A stretch of DNA of 64,000 nt from an uncultured Acetatifactor sp. GTDB lineage: Bacteria > Bacillota > Clostridia > Lachnospirales > Lachnospiraceae. The stretch spans positions 248,001 to 312,000 of the forward strand of contig CAKRYI010000001.1 in NCBI GenBank assembly GCA_934426825.1, in the 5' to 3' direction. Positions 34,764 through 43,388 of this stretch are shown here, piece by piece (within the stretch, counting starts at the first letter, position 1; each line of letters starts with the position of its first letter). The notes under the pieces were generated by a model, which was not told the origin of the DNA, ran no database searches, and worked only from the letters and a program-made list of their open reading frames with translations. The translations under genes and the position numbers were made by a program.

Positions 34764-35639
34764 TTAACAATTACCGCATCCGCCGTGGTGGGTGTCGCCC
34801 TCTTCTAATTTCAGAAGTGCTCTTCCTTCCTCGGTCTTATAGATTAACTGACGTCTCATTGCCTCGTCAAAGTTCACAGCGTGTCCGTCAAATTCCGGTC
34901 CGTCTACACAGGCAAATTTCACCTTGCCGCCAACCGTAACACGACATGCACCGCACATACCGGTACCGTCTACCATAATCGGATTCAGGCTGACAATGGT
35001 AGGAATATTTAACTCCTTGGTAAGCAGACATACAAATTTCATCATAATCATGGGGCCGATTGCCACGCAGACATCATACTGATTGCCGTCTGCCACCAGA
35101 TCCTTAATGGTCTGTGTTACCATACCGCTTCTTCCGTAAGAACCGTCATCCGTGGTTACATAGAGATTTCCTGCAACGGCTTCCATTTCTTTCTCCAAAA
35201 TCAACAGGTCTTTTGTCTTGCTTCCCACAATGACATCTGCAGCTACACCATGCTCATGCAGCCATTTTACCTGAGGGTATACCGGAGCAGCGCCTACACC
35301 GCCGGCAACAAATAAAATTTTCTTCTTTTTTAAAGCATCTATGTCCTCGTTTACCAGCTCGGACGGGCATCCCAAAGGACCGACAAAATCCTTGAAGCTG
35401 TCCCCTTCCTTCATCTGTGCCATCATTTTAGTTCCGGCGCCTACTGTCTGGAATACAATGGTAACGGTTCCGGCTTCCCTGTCATAATCGCAAATGGTAA
35501 GGGGGATTCTCTCCGCCTCATCATCCATACGCACAATTACAAACTGTCCCGGCTTACATGCCTTTGCCACTCTCTGCGCTTTCACATCCATCAGATAAAT
35601 GTTTGTGGTAAGCTCCTGTTTCTTTAAAATTTTATACAT
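34764..35639 (-). CDS. nfnA: NfnA: NADH-binding subunit of the ferredoxin:NADP+ transhydrogenase
   Basis: 291-residue protein of the dihydroorotate-dehydrogenase electron-transfer-subunit (PyrK-like) family. An FAD-binding barrel (about 1-95, with RIPLTICDYD), an NAD-binding domain (LFVAGGVGAAPVYPQ near 110-124) and a [2Fe-2S] motif DGTGMCGACRV...FACVDG (about 223-247) occur in order. The Asp and three Cys of that motif fit the unusual ligand set of NfnA. A Cys/His/Gly-rich tail, GDTHHGGCGNC, closes the protein. It is the partner of NfnB. Confidence 0.88.
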   Translation of the reverse strand: MYKILKKQELTTNIYLMDVKAQRVAKACKPGQFVIVRMDDEAERIPLTICDYDREAGTVTIVFQTVGAGTKMMAQMKEGDSFKDFVGPLGCPSELVNEDIDALKKKKILFVAGGVGAAPVYPQVKWLHEHGVAADVIVGSKTKDLLILEKEMEAVAGNLYVTTDDGSYGRSGMVTQTIKDLVADGNQYDVCVAIGPMIMMKFVCLLTKELNIPTIVSLNPIMVDGTGMCGACRVTVGGKVKFACVDGPEFDGHAVNFDEAMRRQLIYKTEEGRALLKLEEGDTHHGGCGNC

Positions 35640-35651
35640 AATCCACCTCTC

Positions 35652-37106
35652 TCAGCCCGTTCCCATAGGCTGTTCTTCTATTGCAACTAAAGTATAGTTG
35701 TTATATCCTTCTATCTGTAACTTGTAAAGTTTTCCGGTATATGCGTTGACGGCGAAATGGCTTCCCGTCTTGGTAAGCGTATCGTCCGCCCCGCACAAAA
35801 TCTCGGAAAAGACATAGAAATCATCGATTTTATCAATATTCGTGACATACTGATACTGGTATTTATAAGTATCACCGCTGTCATCAAAGTGACCGACCTC
35901 ATCATATATCTTACCACTTTGCACGAAATATGCAACTAAATCCTCTTCCGCCTGCTGTGGTGTGTACTCCGTATTCATCGTCAGGCTGAAAGTCCGGTCC
36001 ACCACACTGCTGGTACGGTTCCCTTCAAGCCGGATAAACTTAAAATGGGATTTTCCAAGCGGCATCGGTATCGGTCCCACATAAAGTGTGGATGACAGGG
36101 TAGGTTCACTTCCGTCCGTGGTATAGTACACTTCCCCGGAATCACCCATAATCTCAATGTTAACCGGGAACTGATATTCCCCGCTCACGGTGCTTACCTC
36201 CGGAATCGGAAGCTCCTCGATTTCCACATGATACGTCTTGGTGACATGCTCGCTGGCAACCCCAAACTCATTGACAAAATAAGCACAGACCGTATAATCT
36301 CCGTCATCCAAAATAATCGGTACCGTGTAAGAGGGACTGTTCTCATCCGGCTGTGTGCCGTCCAAGGTATAATATATTTTTCCGACGCCGTAGGCACTCA
36401 GCTTCAAAGGCTGCAGTTCCGCATAATACCCCTCCGCCACACTGAATTCAGGGGCAGAAGCCAGATAATTGCGGTAAGTACGCATAACGTCCTCATCATC
36501 GCTCGCCAGCAACAGTTCGTTAATACTCTCGTAATCCTCTCTGGCTCTGTATATCGCTATCAGCTTTCCGTAAGCGCTGGAAATCTGTTCCAACGTGGCA
36601 TGCGGGTCTTTGACAATCTCCCGCAGGACATACTCATATTCAATTTTGTTGTTTTTTTGAAAATAGACATCTGCCAGAGCAAATTTAATATTGACATCAT
36701 CGCCTGTGTCTTCCAGTTGCAGCGCTCTTTCATAATAGCGTACCGCCCTGTCGTACTGGCCGCCTGCCACACACGCCTCCGCCCGTTTCAACTGAAACTG
36801 GAGCGAATTATGCTGAAAAATCAATACGCCGCCTATCATTACAATCAGGCAGAGAACACCGACCAGTATTGCATGAAAAACCCATCGCCTGTATCCCAAG
36901 CCCTCCTCTTCTTCCATGTCCATATCCTGTGGAGTTTCGGACAGGCTTTCATCTTCAAGGATGTCTTCCGCAATCCCTTGAATGGTCTGTTCAATATTAA
37001 ATTCCACCTCAGGTTCAAAGTCGGGAACAATGTGAATATCCTCTCCGCACTGTTCACAATACAAAGAGCCTGCCGGCATTTCTGCCCCACAATTTGGACA
37101 TTTCAT
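35652..37106 (-). CDS. Zinc-ribbon/TPR membrane protein with chitobiase C-terminal-like repeats
   Basis: 484-residue product. Order of parts: zinc ribbon MKCPNCGAEMP...YCEQCG (1-21), acidic linker, one membrane helix (about 75-97), TPR-like helices (about 105-215, including GQYDRAVRYYERALQLEDTG), two repeats of the type IYYTLDGTQP and VYYTTDGSEP (CHB_HEX_C_1-like, about 240-350) and a conserved C-terminal domain. The topology puts the zinc ribbon inside and the rest outside the cell. ATG 37106 has GAGGAG upstream; 17 more codons are open without a good site. It sits between folD and nfnA. No function is known to me; an envelope scaffold or sensor is a guess. Confidence 0.8.
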   Translation of the reverse strand: MKCPNCGAEMPAGSLYCEQCGEDIHIVPDFEPEVEFNIEQTIQGIAEDILEDESLSETPQDMDMEEEEGLGYRRWVFHAILVGVLCLIVMIGGVLIFQHNSLQFQLKRAEACVAGGQYDRAVRYYERALQLEDTGDDVNIKFALADVYFQKNNKIEYEYVLREIVKDPHATLEQISSAYGKLIAIYRAREDYESINELLLASDDEDVMRTYRNYLASAPEFSVAEGYYAELQPLKLSAYGVGKIYYTLDGTQPDENSPSYTVPIILDDGDYTVCAYFVNEFGVASEHVTKTYHVEIEELPIPEVSTVSGEYQFPVNIEIMGDSGEVYYTTDGSEPTLSSTLYVGPIPMPLGKSHFKFIRLEGNRTSSVVDRTFSLTMNTEYTPQQAEEDLVAYFVQSGKIYDEVGHFDDSGDTYKYQYQYVTNIDKIDDFYVFSEILCGADDTLTKTGSHFAVNAYTGKLYKLQIEGYNNYTLVAIEEQPMGTG

Positions 37107-37180
37107 TTTGTGGCTCCTCTCAGACTTCGGTACATCAGCTACCGTTTTGCAATGCATGCATCGCTACACCTTTTCTGCAG

Positions 37181-38026
37181 TTATTTTTGTATGGAAAGGG
37201 ACTCCACACAGTTGTTCATGAGCATTGCAATGGTCATCGGTCCCACACCGCCCGGAACAGGTGTAATGGCGCTGCACTTAGGCTCCACGCTCTCAAAATC
37301 CACATCTCCGCAAAGTTTATTCTGCTCATTTCTGTGGATTCCGACATCTATCACGACTGCGCCGTCTTTTACATAATCTGCGGTAATCATTTTCGGCTTT
37401 CCGATAGCAACCACCAGAATATCTGCTCTTTTTGTAACCTCTTTCAAGTCTTTTGTCCGGCTGTGCGTCACGGTCACGGTTCCGTTTTCTCTCAAAAGTA
37501 ACAGTGCCATCGGTTTGCCCACGATATTGCTTCTTCCGATTACCACACATTCCTTACCTGCGATTTCGATTCCGGAACGCTTCAAAAGCTGAATAATTCC
37601 CGCCGGGGTACAGGACACAAAACCCGGCTTTCCGATACAGAGTGCTCCCACATTCTGCGGATGGAAACCGTCCACATCCTTTAGCGGGTCAATCCGGTTT
37701 AATACCGCTTCCTCATCAATCTGCGCGGGCAGGGGAAGCTGAACAAGAATACCGTTTACATCTTCTCTTTTATTCAGGTCATCAATCAAGTCCAGCAGTT
37801 CCTGCTGTTTGGTCTCCTCCGGCAGTTCATATGCCAGAGAACGGATTCCTATGTAGGCGCACGCTTTTTTCTTGTTTCCCACATACACGCTGGATGCAGG
37901 GTCATTTCCCACCTGAATCACTGCCAGCGTTACCTCAACACCCTGCCCCTTCATTGCGGCAACCTTTTCTTTTAATTCATCCTTGATTTGTGCCGATATT
38001 GCTTTTCCGTCAATAATCTGTGCCAT
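37181..38026 (-). CDS. folD: Methylene-THF dehydrogenase / methenyl-THF cyclohydrolase
   Basis: Bifunctional enzyme of the C1-folate pathway, 281 residues. The catalytic Lys lies in YVGNKKKACAYIGI, with QLPLPAQIDE and the cofactor site CVVIGRSNIVGKPMALLLL. PGGVGPMTIAMLM is at the C-terminus. It follows fhs by 31 nt, so formate activation and subsequent reduction are encoded together. Confidence 0.95.
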   Translation of the reverse strand: MAQIIDGKAISAQIKDELKEKVAAMKGQGVEVTLAVIQVGNDPASSVYVGNKKKACAYIGIRSLAYELPEETKQQELLDLIDDLNKREDVNGILVQLPLPAQIDEEAVLNRIDPLKDVDGFHPQNVGALCIGKPGFVSCTPAGIIQLLKRSGIEIAGKECVVIGRSNIVGKPMALLLLRENGTVTVTHSRTKDLKEVTKRADILVVAIGKPKMITADYVKDGAVVIDVGIHRNEQNKLCGDVDFESVEPKCSAITPVPGGVGPMTIAMLMNNCVESLSIQK

Positions 38027-38057
38027 AGCTACCTCACTTTACTTTTCGCTTGATTTA

Positions 38058-39728
38058 TCAGAATAATCCTGTGATTTTACCGTTTGCATCCACATCAATA
38101 TTGTAGGCTGCCGGCTGTTTGGGCAGTCCCGGCATTGTCATGACCGCTCCGGTGAGAACCACGACAAATCCCGCTCCGGCAGACACATAAACCTCTCTGA
38201 CATTCAGTTCAAAATTCTCCGGACGTCCCAGTAATGCAGGGTCATCCGAAAGGGAATACTGTGTTTTTGCCATGCAGACGGGCAGCTTGCCAAATCCTAA
38301 TTCTTCCAGCTTTTTCAACTGTTTTGCAGCCGCAGGTGCAAAATTTACACCCTTTGCGCCGTAGATTTCTTTTGCAACGGTTTCCACTTTTTCTTTCAGG
38401 CTTAACTCATCCTCATACAGCACCTTGAAATGGCTTTCCTTTGTCTCCAGCGTCTGCAGCACTTTTTCGGCAAGGGCAATTCCGCCTTCGCCGCCTTTTT
38501 CCCAAACCTCGGAAAGAGCGAAATCACAGTTTCTCTCCTCACAGAAATTCTGCACAAAGGTAATTTCCGCCTCGGTATCCGTCACAAAGGAGTTGAGCGT
38601 TACCACCACCGGCACTCCGTATTTCTGTAAGTTTTCAATATGTTTCTCCAAGTTGACAATTCCCTTTTTCAGAGCCTCTAAATTTTCTGCACTTAAATCC
38701 GCTTTTGCCACGCCACCGTTGTATTTCAGTGCACGGATGGTTGCCACCAGCACTACCGCATCCGGTTTTAATTCTGCCATACGGCATTTAATGTCAAAGA
38801 ACTTCTCTGCACCGAGGTCTGCGCCGAATCCGGCTTCCGTAATACAGTAATCCGCCATTTTCAGTGCCGTCTTGGTTGCCCTTACGGAGTTACATCCGTG
38901 TGCAATATTCGCAAACGGACCGCCATGTACCAGTGCGGGAGTATGCTCTAAGGTCTGAATCAGGTTCGGCTTCAAAGCGTCTTTTAACAGTGCCGCCATT
39001 GCCCCCACCGCTTTCAGCTCTCCTGCGGTCACCGGTTCTCCTGCATAGTTGTAAGCCACAACAATGCGGGACAATCTCTGCTTCAAATCTTCCATATTGT
39101 CAGCCAGACAGAGAATTGCCATGATTTCACTTGCCACGGTAATGACGAAATGATCCTCTCTCACAAAGCCGTCCATCTTGTTTCCGAGTCCGACTACAAT
39201 GTTGCGGAGCACTCTGTCATTCATGTCCTCACATCTTTTCCATACAATCTGTCTGGTGTCTATCTGCAGTTCATTTCCCTGCTGAATATGATTGTCCAAA
39301 AGAGCTGCCAACAGGTTATTGGCAGAAGTAATGGCATGGAAATCTCCGGTAAAATGAAGGTTCAAATCTTCCATGGGAACAACCTGTGCGTATCCGCCTC
39401 CGGCTGCTCCGCCCTTGATACCGAAACAGGGGCCCAAAGAGGGCTCTCTGAGGGCGATGACTGCCTTCTTTCCCAGTTTACCGAAAGCCTGTCCCAAGCC
39501 CACGCTGGTCGTTGTCTTTCCCTCTCCCGCAGGGGTAGGGTTAATCGCCGTTACCAGAATCAGCTTGCCGTCCGGATTAGACTTGATTTTATCCATATAC
39601 TCATCGGAAATCTTTGCCTTGTATTTTCCATACAGTTCCAGTTCATCCATGGAAATTCCTATTTTCTCGGCAATCTCCGTAATCGGCTGCATAACCGCTT
39701 CCTGTGCAATCTCAATATCCGTTTTCAT
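38058..39728 (-). CDS. fhs: Formate-tetrahydrofolate ligase
   Basis: ATP-dependent formation of 10-formyl-THF. The length of 556 residues equals the typical clostridial enzyme. TPAGEGKTTTSVGLGQAF (P-loop-like) lies near 65-82, and REPSLGPCFGIKGGAAGGGYAQV follows. The ATG at 39728 is 6 nt behind GAGGAGG; two earlier in-frame starts (39734, 39743) lie inside that ribosome site. It follows ftsK by 11 nt. Confidence 0.95.
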   Translation of the reverse strand: MKTDIEIAQEAVMQPITEIAEKIGISMDELELYGKYKAKISDEYMDKIKSNPDGKLILVTAINPTPAGEGKTTTSVGLGQAFGKLGKKAVIALREPSLGPCFGIKGGAAGGGYAQVVPMEDLNLHFTGDFHAITSANNLLAALLDNHIQQGNELQIDTRQIVWKRCEDMNDRVLRNIVVGLGNKMDGFVREDHFVITVASEIMAILCLADNMEDLKQRLSRIVVAYNYAGEPVTAGELKAVGAMAALLKDALKPNLIQTLEHTPALVHGGPFANIAHGCNSVRATKTALKMADYCITEAGFGADLGAEKFFDIKCRMAELKPDAVVLVATIRALKYNGGVAKADLSAENLEALKKGIVNLEKHIENLQKYGVPVVVTLNSFVTDTEAEITFVQNFCEERNCDFALSEVWEKGGEGGIALAEKVLQTLETKESHFKVLYEDELSLKEKVETVAKEIYGAKGVNFAPAAAKQLKKLEELGFGKLPVCMAKTQYSLSDDPALLGRPENFELNVREVYVSAGAGFVVVLTGAVMTMPGLPKQPAAYNIDVDANGKITGLF

Positions 39729-39739
39729 TTTCATCCTCC

Positions 39740-42370
39740 TCAAATCTCCTCCAGAAGCTGTTCAAACTGCTCCATGCTCATTAGTACCTTGCGCGGTTTG
39801 GTGCCTTCTTCCTCTCCAACCACACCATATTCACAAAGCTGGTCCATAATTCTTGCAGCCCTGTTAAATCCAACTTTCAACACTCTTTGAAGCATTCCGA
39901 TGGACGCCTTATCCTTATCGATAATAAATCTTCCTGCCTCTTCAAAATATTCATCCCGCTCGCTTCCGCCGGAAGTTCCTCCGGAAGAAACAGACGCACC
40001 CAGATTTTTGATTTTCTCCTCCACGTCCTCCGCATAGGTGTTTCCAAGCGCCTGATTGTTCAAAAAATCCACCACATCCGAAACTTCCTTGTCGGAGACA
40101 AAGGCTCCCTGTATACGCGCCGGTTTGGAATACCCCTGCGGGTAAAACAGCATATCTCCCTTTCCGAGCAGTTTCTCCGCACCGTTCATATCCAGAATGG
40201 TTCGGGAGTCCACACCGCTGGACACGGAAAAAGCGATTCGGCTCGGCATATTTGCCTTAATCAGACCGGTAATAACATCCACGCTGGGCCGCTGGGTTGC
40301 AATAACCAAATGAATTCCCGCGGCACGGGCAAGCTGCGCCAAACGGCAGATGGATTCCTCCACCTCGCCGGGACACACCATCATCAAATCCGCAAGCTCG
40401 TCCACGATAATGACAATCTGCGGCATTTTGGCAGGCGCATTTTCGTCCCCGCTTTCCTTCATGCTTTCTACTTTTTTATTATATCCCTTCAAATCCCGTA
40501 CATTGAAATCTGCAAATCTGCGGTATCTATCCTCCATTTCCGACACGCCCCAGTGCAGTGCTGCCGAAGCCTTCTTGGGGTCTGTCACCACCGGAATTAA
40601 AAGATGCGGAATTCCGTTGTAAACACTCAGCTCCACCACTTTTGGGTCTACCATAATCAGCTTTACATCCTCCGGATGCGCTTTGTAGAGAATACTCATA
40701 ATTAAGGTATTGATACATACGGACTTTCCGGAACCCGTTGCACCCGCAATCAGTACATGGGGCATCTTCGCAATGTCCGTCACCACCACTTTTCCTGCAA
40801 TATCCTTACCTACCGCAAACGCAATGTTGGACGGGAAGTCTTTAAACTCCTTGCTCTCCAGCAAATCCCGGAGAGCAACCGTCATATTTTCTTTGTTGGG
40901 AACCTCAATTCCGATAGCAGCCTTGCCGGGAATGGGTGCCTCGATTCGAATGTCGGTTGCCGCCAGATTCAGTTTAATGTCATCTGCCAGATTGACAATC
41001 TTGGAAACCTTTACACCCTGCTCCGGCTGCAATTCATACCTTGTTACACTGGGTCCCTGACTGATGTCCGTAATCGTAACCTTGACACCAAAGGTGTTCA
41101 ATGTCTGCTGCAGACGCATGGCAGTCTCTTTCAGTTCCCTTGTGGAATCACCGGTTGCCGCCATACCTTTTTTTAACAGGGATAAAGACGGAAGCTGGTA
41201 TTTTTTCGGAATTTTACTATGTACTGCCGTTACAGGAGCGGAAACAGCCGGAATTTCTTCCGCTTTCTTTTCCTGTGCCACCGGACGTTTTCTGACCTCC
41301 GGCTCTTTCTCCGGAATGCCTTCTTTGTGGATTCTTATCTGCTCCGCCTGCGGTGTTAAAAGTTCCTCCGGTTCCGGTATGTCCTCCTCCGGCACTTCCG
41401 GCTCATTTTCCTCTAAGGTAAGCTGATGCGCACTGCGGATTTGTATTTTATCAAAATCAAAATCGGAGACAGGCCGGCTGTCCGGAAGTGCGCTGCTCTC
41501 CTCCGTCTCTCCGTCATAGGTAATCTCATGAATATCGTCTCTGTGGTGCTCCTCCGAAGGACTTTTGAGCGCCGTATCCATCATCACTCCCGTGACTTTC
41601 TTTTCCATCCGGAGAATTTTCTCATTCTCCTTTTCCTCTGCTCTCAGACGTCTTTCTTCCTCACGCCTTGCACGCATTTCTTCCTGTTCCTGACGTCTCG
41701 CTTCATTATATTCCCTGCGCCGTTCTGCCGATATCTGGGACTTTTCCCTCAACCGGCTTCCGCCGGAACGGACACTGCCAAGCAGTGACTTTTCCGTGAG
41801 AAGAATCAGGCTGATGGCTGAGCACAGCAAAACCACAAGCACGGTTCCGATGCTCTCCAGATAGTGATGCAGCAAAAAGCTGAGGCTTCCGGCAAAAACG
41901 CCGCCGCCCGTTTTGCTTTCCCTGCTGTTTTCATAAATGGTTTTTATATTGTAGGTTTCCAGTCCGGCAGCGCCCTTCACAATAAGGTCGCACACCACTC
42001 CTGCCATCAAAAACAGAACCACTCCGGCAATCAATTTACGAACTGCAGTGGTGTTTCCCGCATTAGCAAACCAGAATGCCACCGCAAGGAAAATAAGAAT
42101 GGGCGCAATATATGCCGTAAAACCGAACAATCCGAATAAGACCCCGCTGATAAAATCACCCACAGGACCAATCAGTCCAAAGTTACAGCAAAAAAGAATT
42201 ACCATTGCCACAAACAGCACAATCAGACCAATCTCATGAAAAAGCGCGCTGTCTTGTTCTGCCTGATAAGCATCCGCCTTTCTCGTCCGTGCAGATGTAT
42301 TCTTTTTTGTGTTCTTTTTGTTGGAATATCTATTGGAAGATGATGTTCTTTTGCCCGATGAAGCTGCCAT
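39740..42370 (-). CDS. ftsK: DNA translocase FtsK/SpoIIIE
   Basis: Septum-located DNA pump for chromosome segregation in division and, in spore formers, into the forespore. 876 residues: a Lys/Ser-rich N-terminus, four to five membrane helices (about 45-190), a long charged/coiled-coil linker (about 200-380), and a motor with GATGSGKSVCINTLI (Walker A) and IVIIVDELADLMM (Walker B). A C-terminal winged-helix gamma domain (about 810-876, IGMLQRVLKVGFNRAARIMD) ends the protein. ATG 42370 fits GAGAGG best; 42376 and 42379 are close alternatives. Confidence 0.94.
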   Translation of the reverse strand: MAASSGKRTSSSNRYSNKKNTKKNTSARTRKADAYQAEQDSALFHEIGLIVLFVAMVILFCCNFGLIGPVGDFISGVLFGLFGFTAYIAPILIFLAVAFWFANAGNTTAVRKLIAGVVLFLMAGVVCDLIVKGAAGLETYNIKTIYENSRESKTGGGVFAGSLSFLLHHYLESIGTVLVVLLCSAISLILLTEKSLLGSVRSGGSRLREKSQISAERRREYNEARRQEQEEMRARREEERRLRAEEKENEKILRMEKKVTGVMMDTALKSPSEEHHRDDIHEITYDGETEESSALPDSRPVSDFDFDKIQIRSAHQLTLEENEPEVPEEDIPEPEELLTPQAEQIRIHKEGIPEKEPEVRKRPVAQEKKAEEIPAVSAPVTAVHSKIPKKYQLPSLSLLKKGMAATGDSTRELKETAMRLQQTLNTFGVKVTITDISQGPSVTRYELQPEQGVKVSKIVNLADDIKLNLAATDIRIEAPIPGKAAIGIEVPNKENMTVALRDLLESKEFKDFPSNIAFAVGKDIAGKVVVTDIAKMPHVLIAGATGSGKSVCINTLIMSILYKAHPEDVKLIMVDPKVVELSVYNGIPHLLIPVVTDPKKASAALHWGVSEMEDRYRRFADFNVRDLKGYNKKVESMKESGDENAPAKMPQIVIIVDELADLMMVCPGEVEESICRLAQLARAAGIHLVIATQRPSVDVITGLIKANMPSRIAFSVSSGVDSRTILDMNGAEKLLGKGDMLFYPQGYSKPARIQGAFVSDKEVSDVVDFLNNQALGNTYAEDVEEKIKNLGASVSSGGTSGGSERDEYFEEAGRFIIDKDKASIGMLQRVLKVGFNRAARIMDQLCEYGVVGEEEGTKPRKVLMSMEQFEQLLEEI

Positions 42371-42438
42371 ACTCATCATACCTCTCTGTCAATCAAAATC
42401 TCCGCCCTCTGTCAGCGGCTAAAAAATGCACATATATG

Positions 42439-42467
42439 AGTATACCATTTTTATCAACTCTTGTCAC
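42439..42467 (-). promoter_or_regulatory. Promoter of ftsK
   Basis: Minus-strand GTGACA (42462-42467), a 17-nt spacer and TATACT (42439-42444). It lies between tepA and ftsK. Confidence 0.6.
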
Positions 42468-42501
42468 CATGTATACAATTTTTTTGAGAGCCGTTATCAT
42501 T

Positions 42502-43224
42502 TCAGCTATTTTCATCAATCATTTTGTGTAGTCTGCAGATGGCTTCTTTGATTCCGCCCACCTCATCAATAATTCCGTTTTTGACGGCTTCTTCCCCTAC
42601 CAGTATCGTACCCACGTCCTTGGTGAGAACTTCAGTCTCCATCATCAGTTCTTCCAGCCTGTCGCGGCTGATTTTGCAGTGGCTGCACACAAATCCGGTG
42701 ATTCTGTCCTGTATCTGCTTAAAGTAGTCAAAGGTCTGCGGTACGCCGATAACCATGCCGTTCATTCTCACCGGATGAATCACCATGGTACCTGTTGGCA
42801 CAATGTAAGAGTAGTCCGTACTCACGGCAATCGGCACGCCGATGGAATGGCTTCCGCCCAATACCAAAGATACCGTCGGCTTACTTAGGGAAGCCAGCAT
42901 TTCAGCGATGGCAAGTCCCGCTTCCACATCCCCGCCCATAGTATTCAAAATCACAAGTACCCCCTGAATGTCCGCACTGTCCTCAATCGCCGCCAGCTGA
43001 GGCAGCACATGTTCATATTTTGTTGTTTTGGAGTTACCGGAAAGATTGTCATGCCCTTCGACTTCCCCGATAATTGACAATAAATGGATATTCTGCTTCT
43101 GAACATTATCCGTTAATGTCACCTGTCCCATTTCCTCAATTCGTTTATCCTGATTTTCGGTCGTGCTCTTCCCGTTTTCCTTATTATCATTTTCCTTATT
43201 ATAGCTATCTTTCTCTGCCAACAT
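42502..43224 (-). CDS. tepA: ClpP-fold protease, TepA-like
   Basis: ClpP/crotonase-fold serine protease relative, 240 residues, matching the length of Bacillus TepA (YmfB). It sits just upstream of ftsK/spoIIIE as in Bacillus. Visible motifs: GVLVILNTMGGDVEAGLAIAEML (oxyanion region), GGSHSIGVPIAVS with the nucleophile Ser, and PTGTMVIHPVRMNG with the His. The N-terminal about 35 residues are Lys/Asn/Glu-rich. ATG 43224 has AAGG 9 nt upstream; the open frame runs further to 43392 through the preceding terminator, which is not credible. Confidence 0.85.
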   Translation of the reverse strand: MLAEKDSYNKENDNKENGKSTTENQDKRIEEMGQVTLTDNVQKQNIHLLSIIGEVEGHDNLSGNSKTTKYEHVLPQLAAIEDSADIQGVLVILNTMGGDVEAGLAIAEMLASLSKPTVSLVLGGSHSIGVPIAVSTDYSYIVPTGTMVIHPVRMNGMVIGVPQTFDYFKQIQDRITGFVCSHCKISRDRLEELMMETEVLTKDVGTILVGEEAVKNGIIDEVGGIKEAICRLHKMIDENS

Positions 43225-43312
43225 CCCATTCCGCCTTTCCATATAATATGATACTTTTCCACTCTTTTTTTGTTTTGCTTCTTCTCTGCCTTTTCTTTTT
43301 GGTTTTTCCCAC

Positions 43313-43353
43313 AGAAAAGGACTGCTCCGGATTCCAAGTCCGAAACAGTCCTT
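43313..43353 (-). terminator. Terminator of the GT2/membrane-protein transcript
   Basis: AAGGACTG and CAGTCCTT enclose a second stem (TCGGAC...TCCGGA) and are followed on the minus strand by TTTTCT. It stands 36 nt after the stop of the polytopic membrane protein. Confidence 0.75.
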
Positions 43354-43388
43354 ACTAGCATTTCCTTTTTTCTGTTTTTTATGAAAAA

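Noticed and set aside
36228..37376. 382-codon open frame on the plus strand
   Set aside because: Antisense to the zinc-ribbon/TPR gene and the end of folD, both well supported; no domain pattern in the product.
42466..42482. TGTATACAA near the ftsK promoter as a further GntR site
   Set aside because: Only eight symmetric bases are kept and the flanks do not match the 28-bp palindrome; likely chance in AT-rich DNA.
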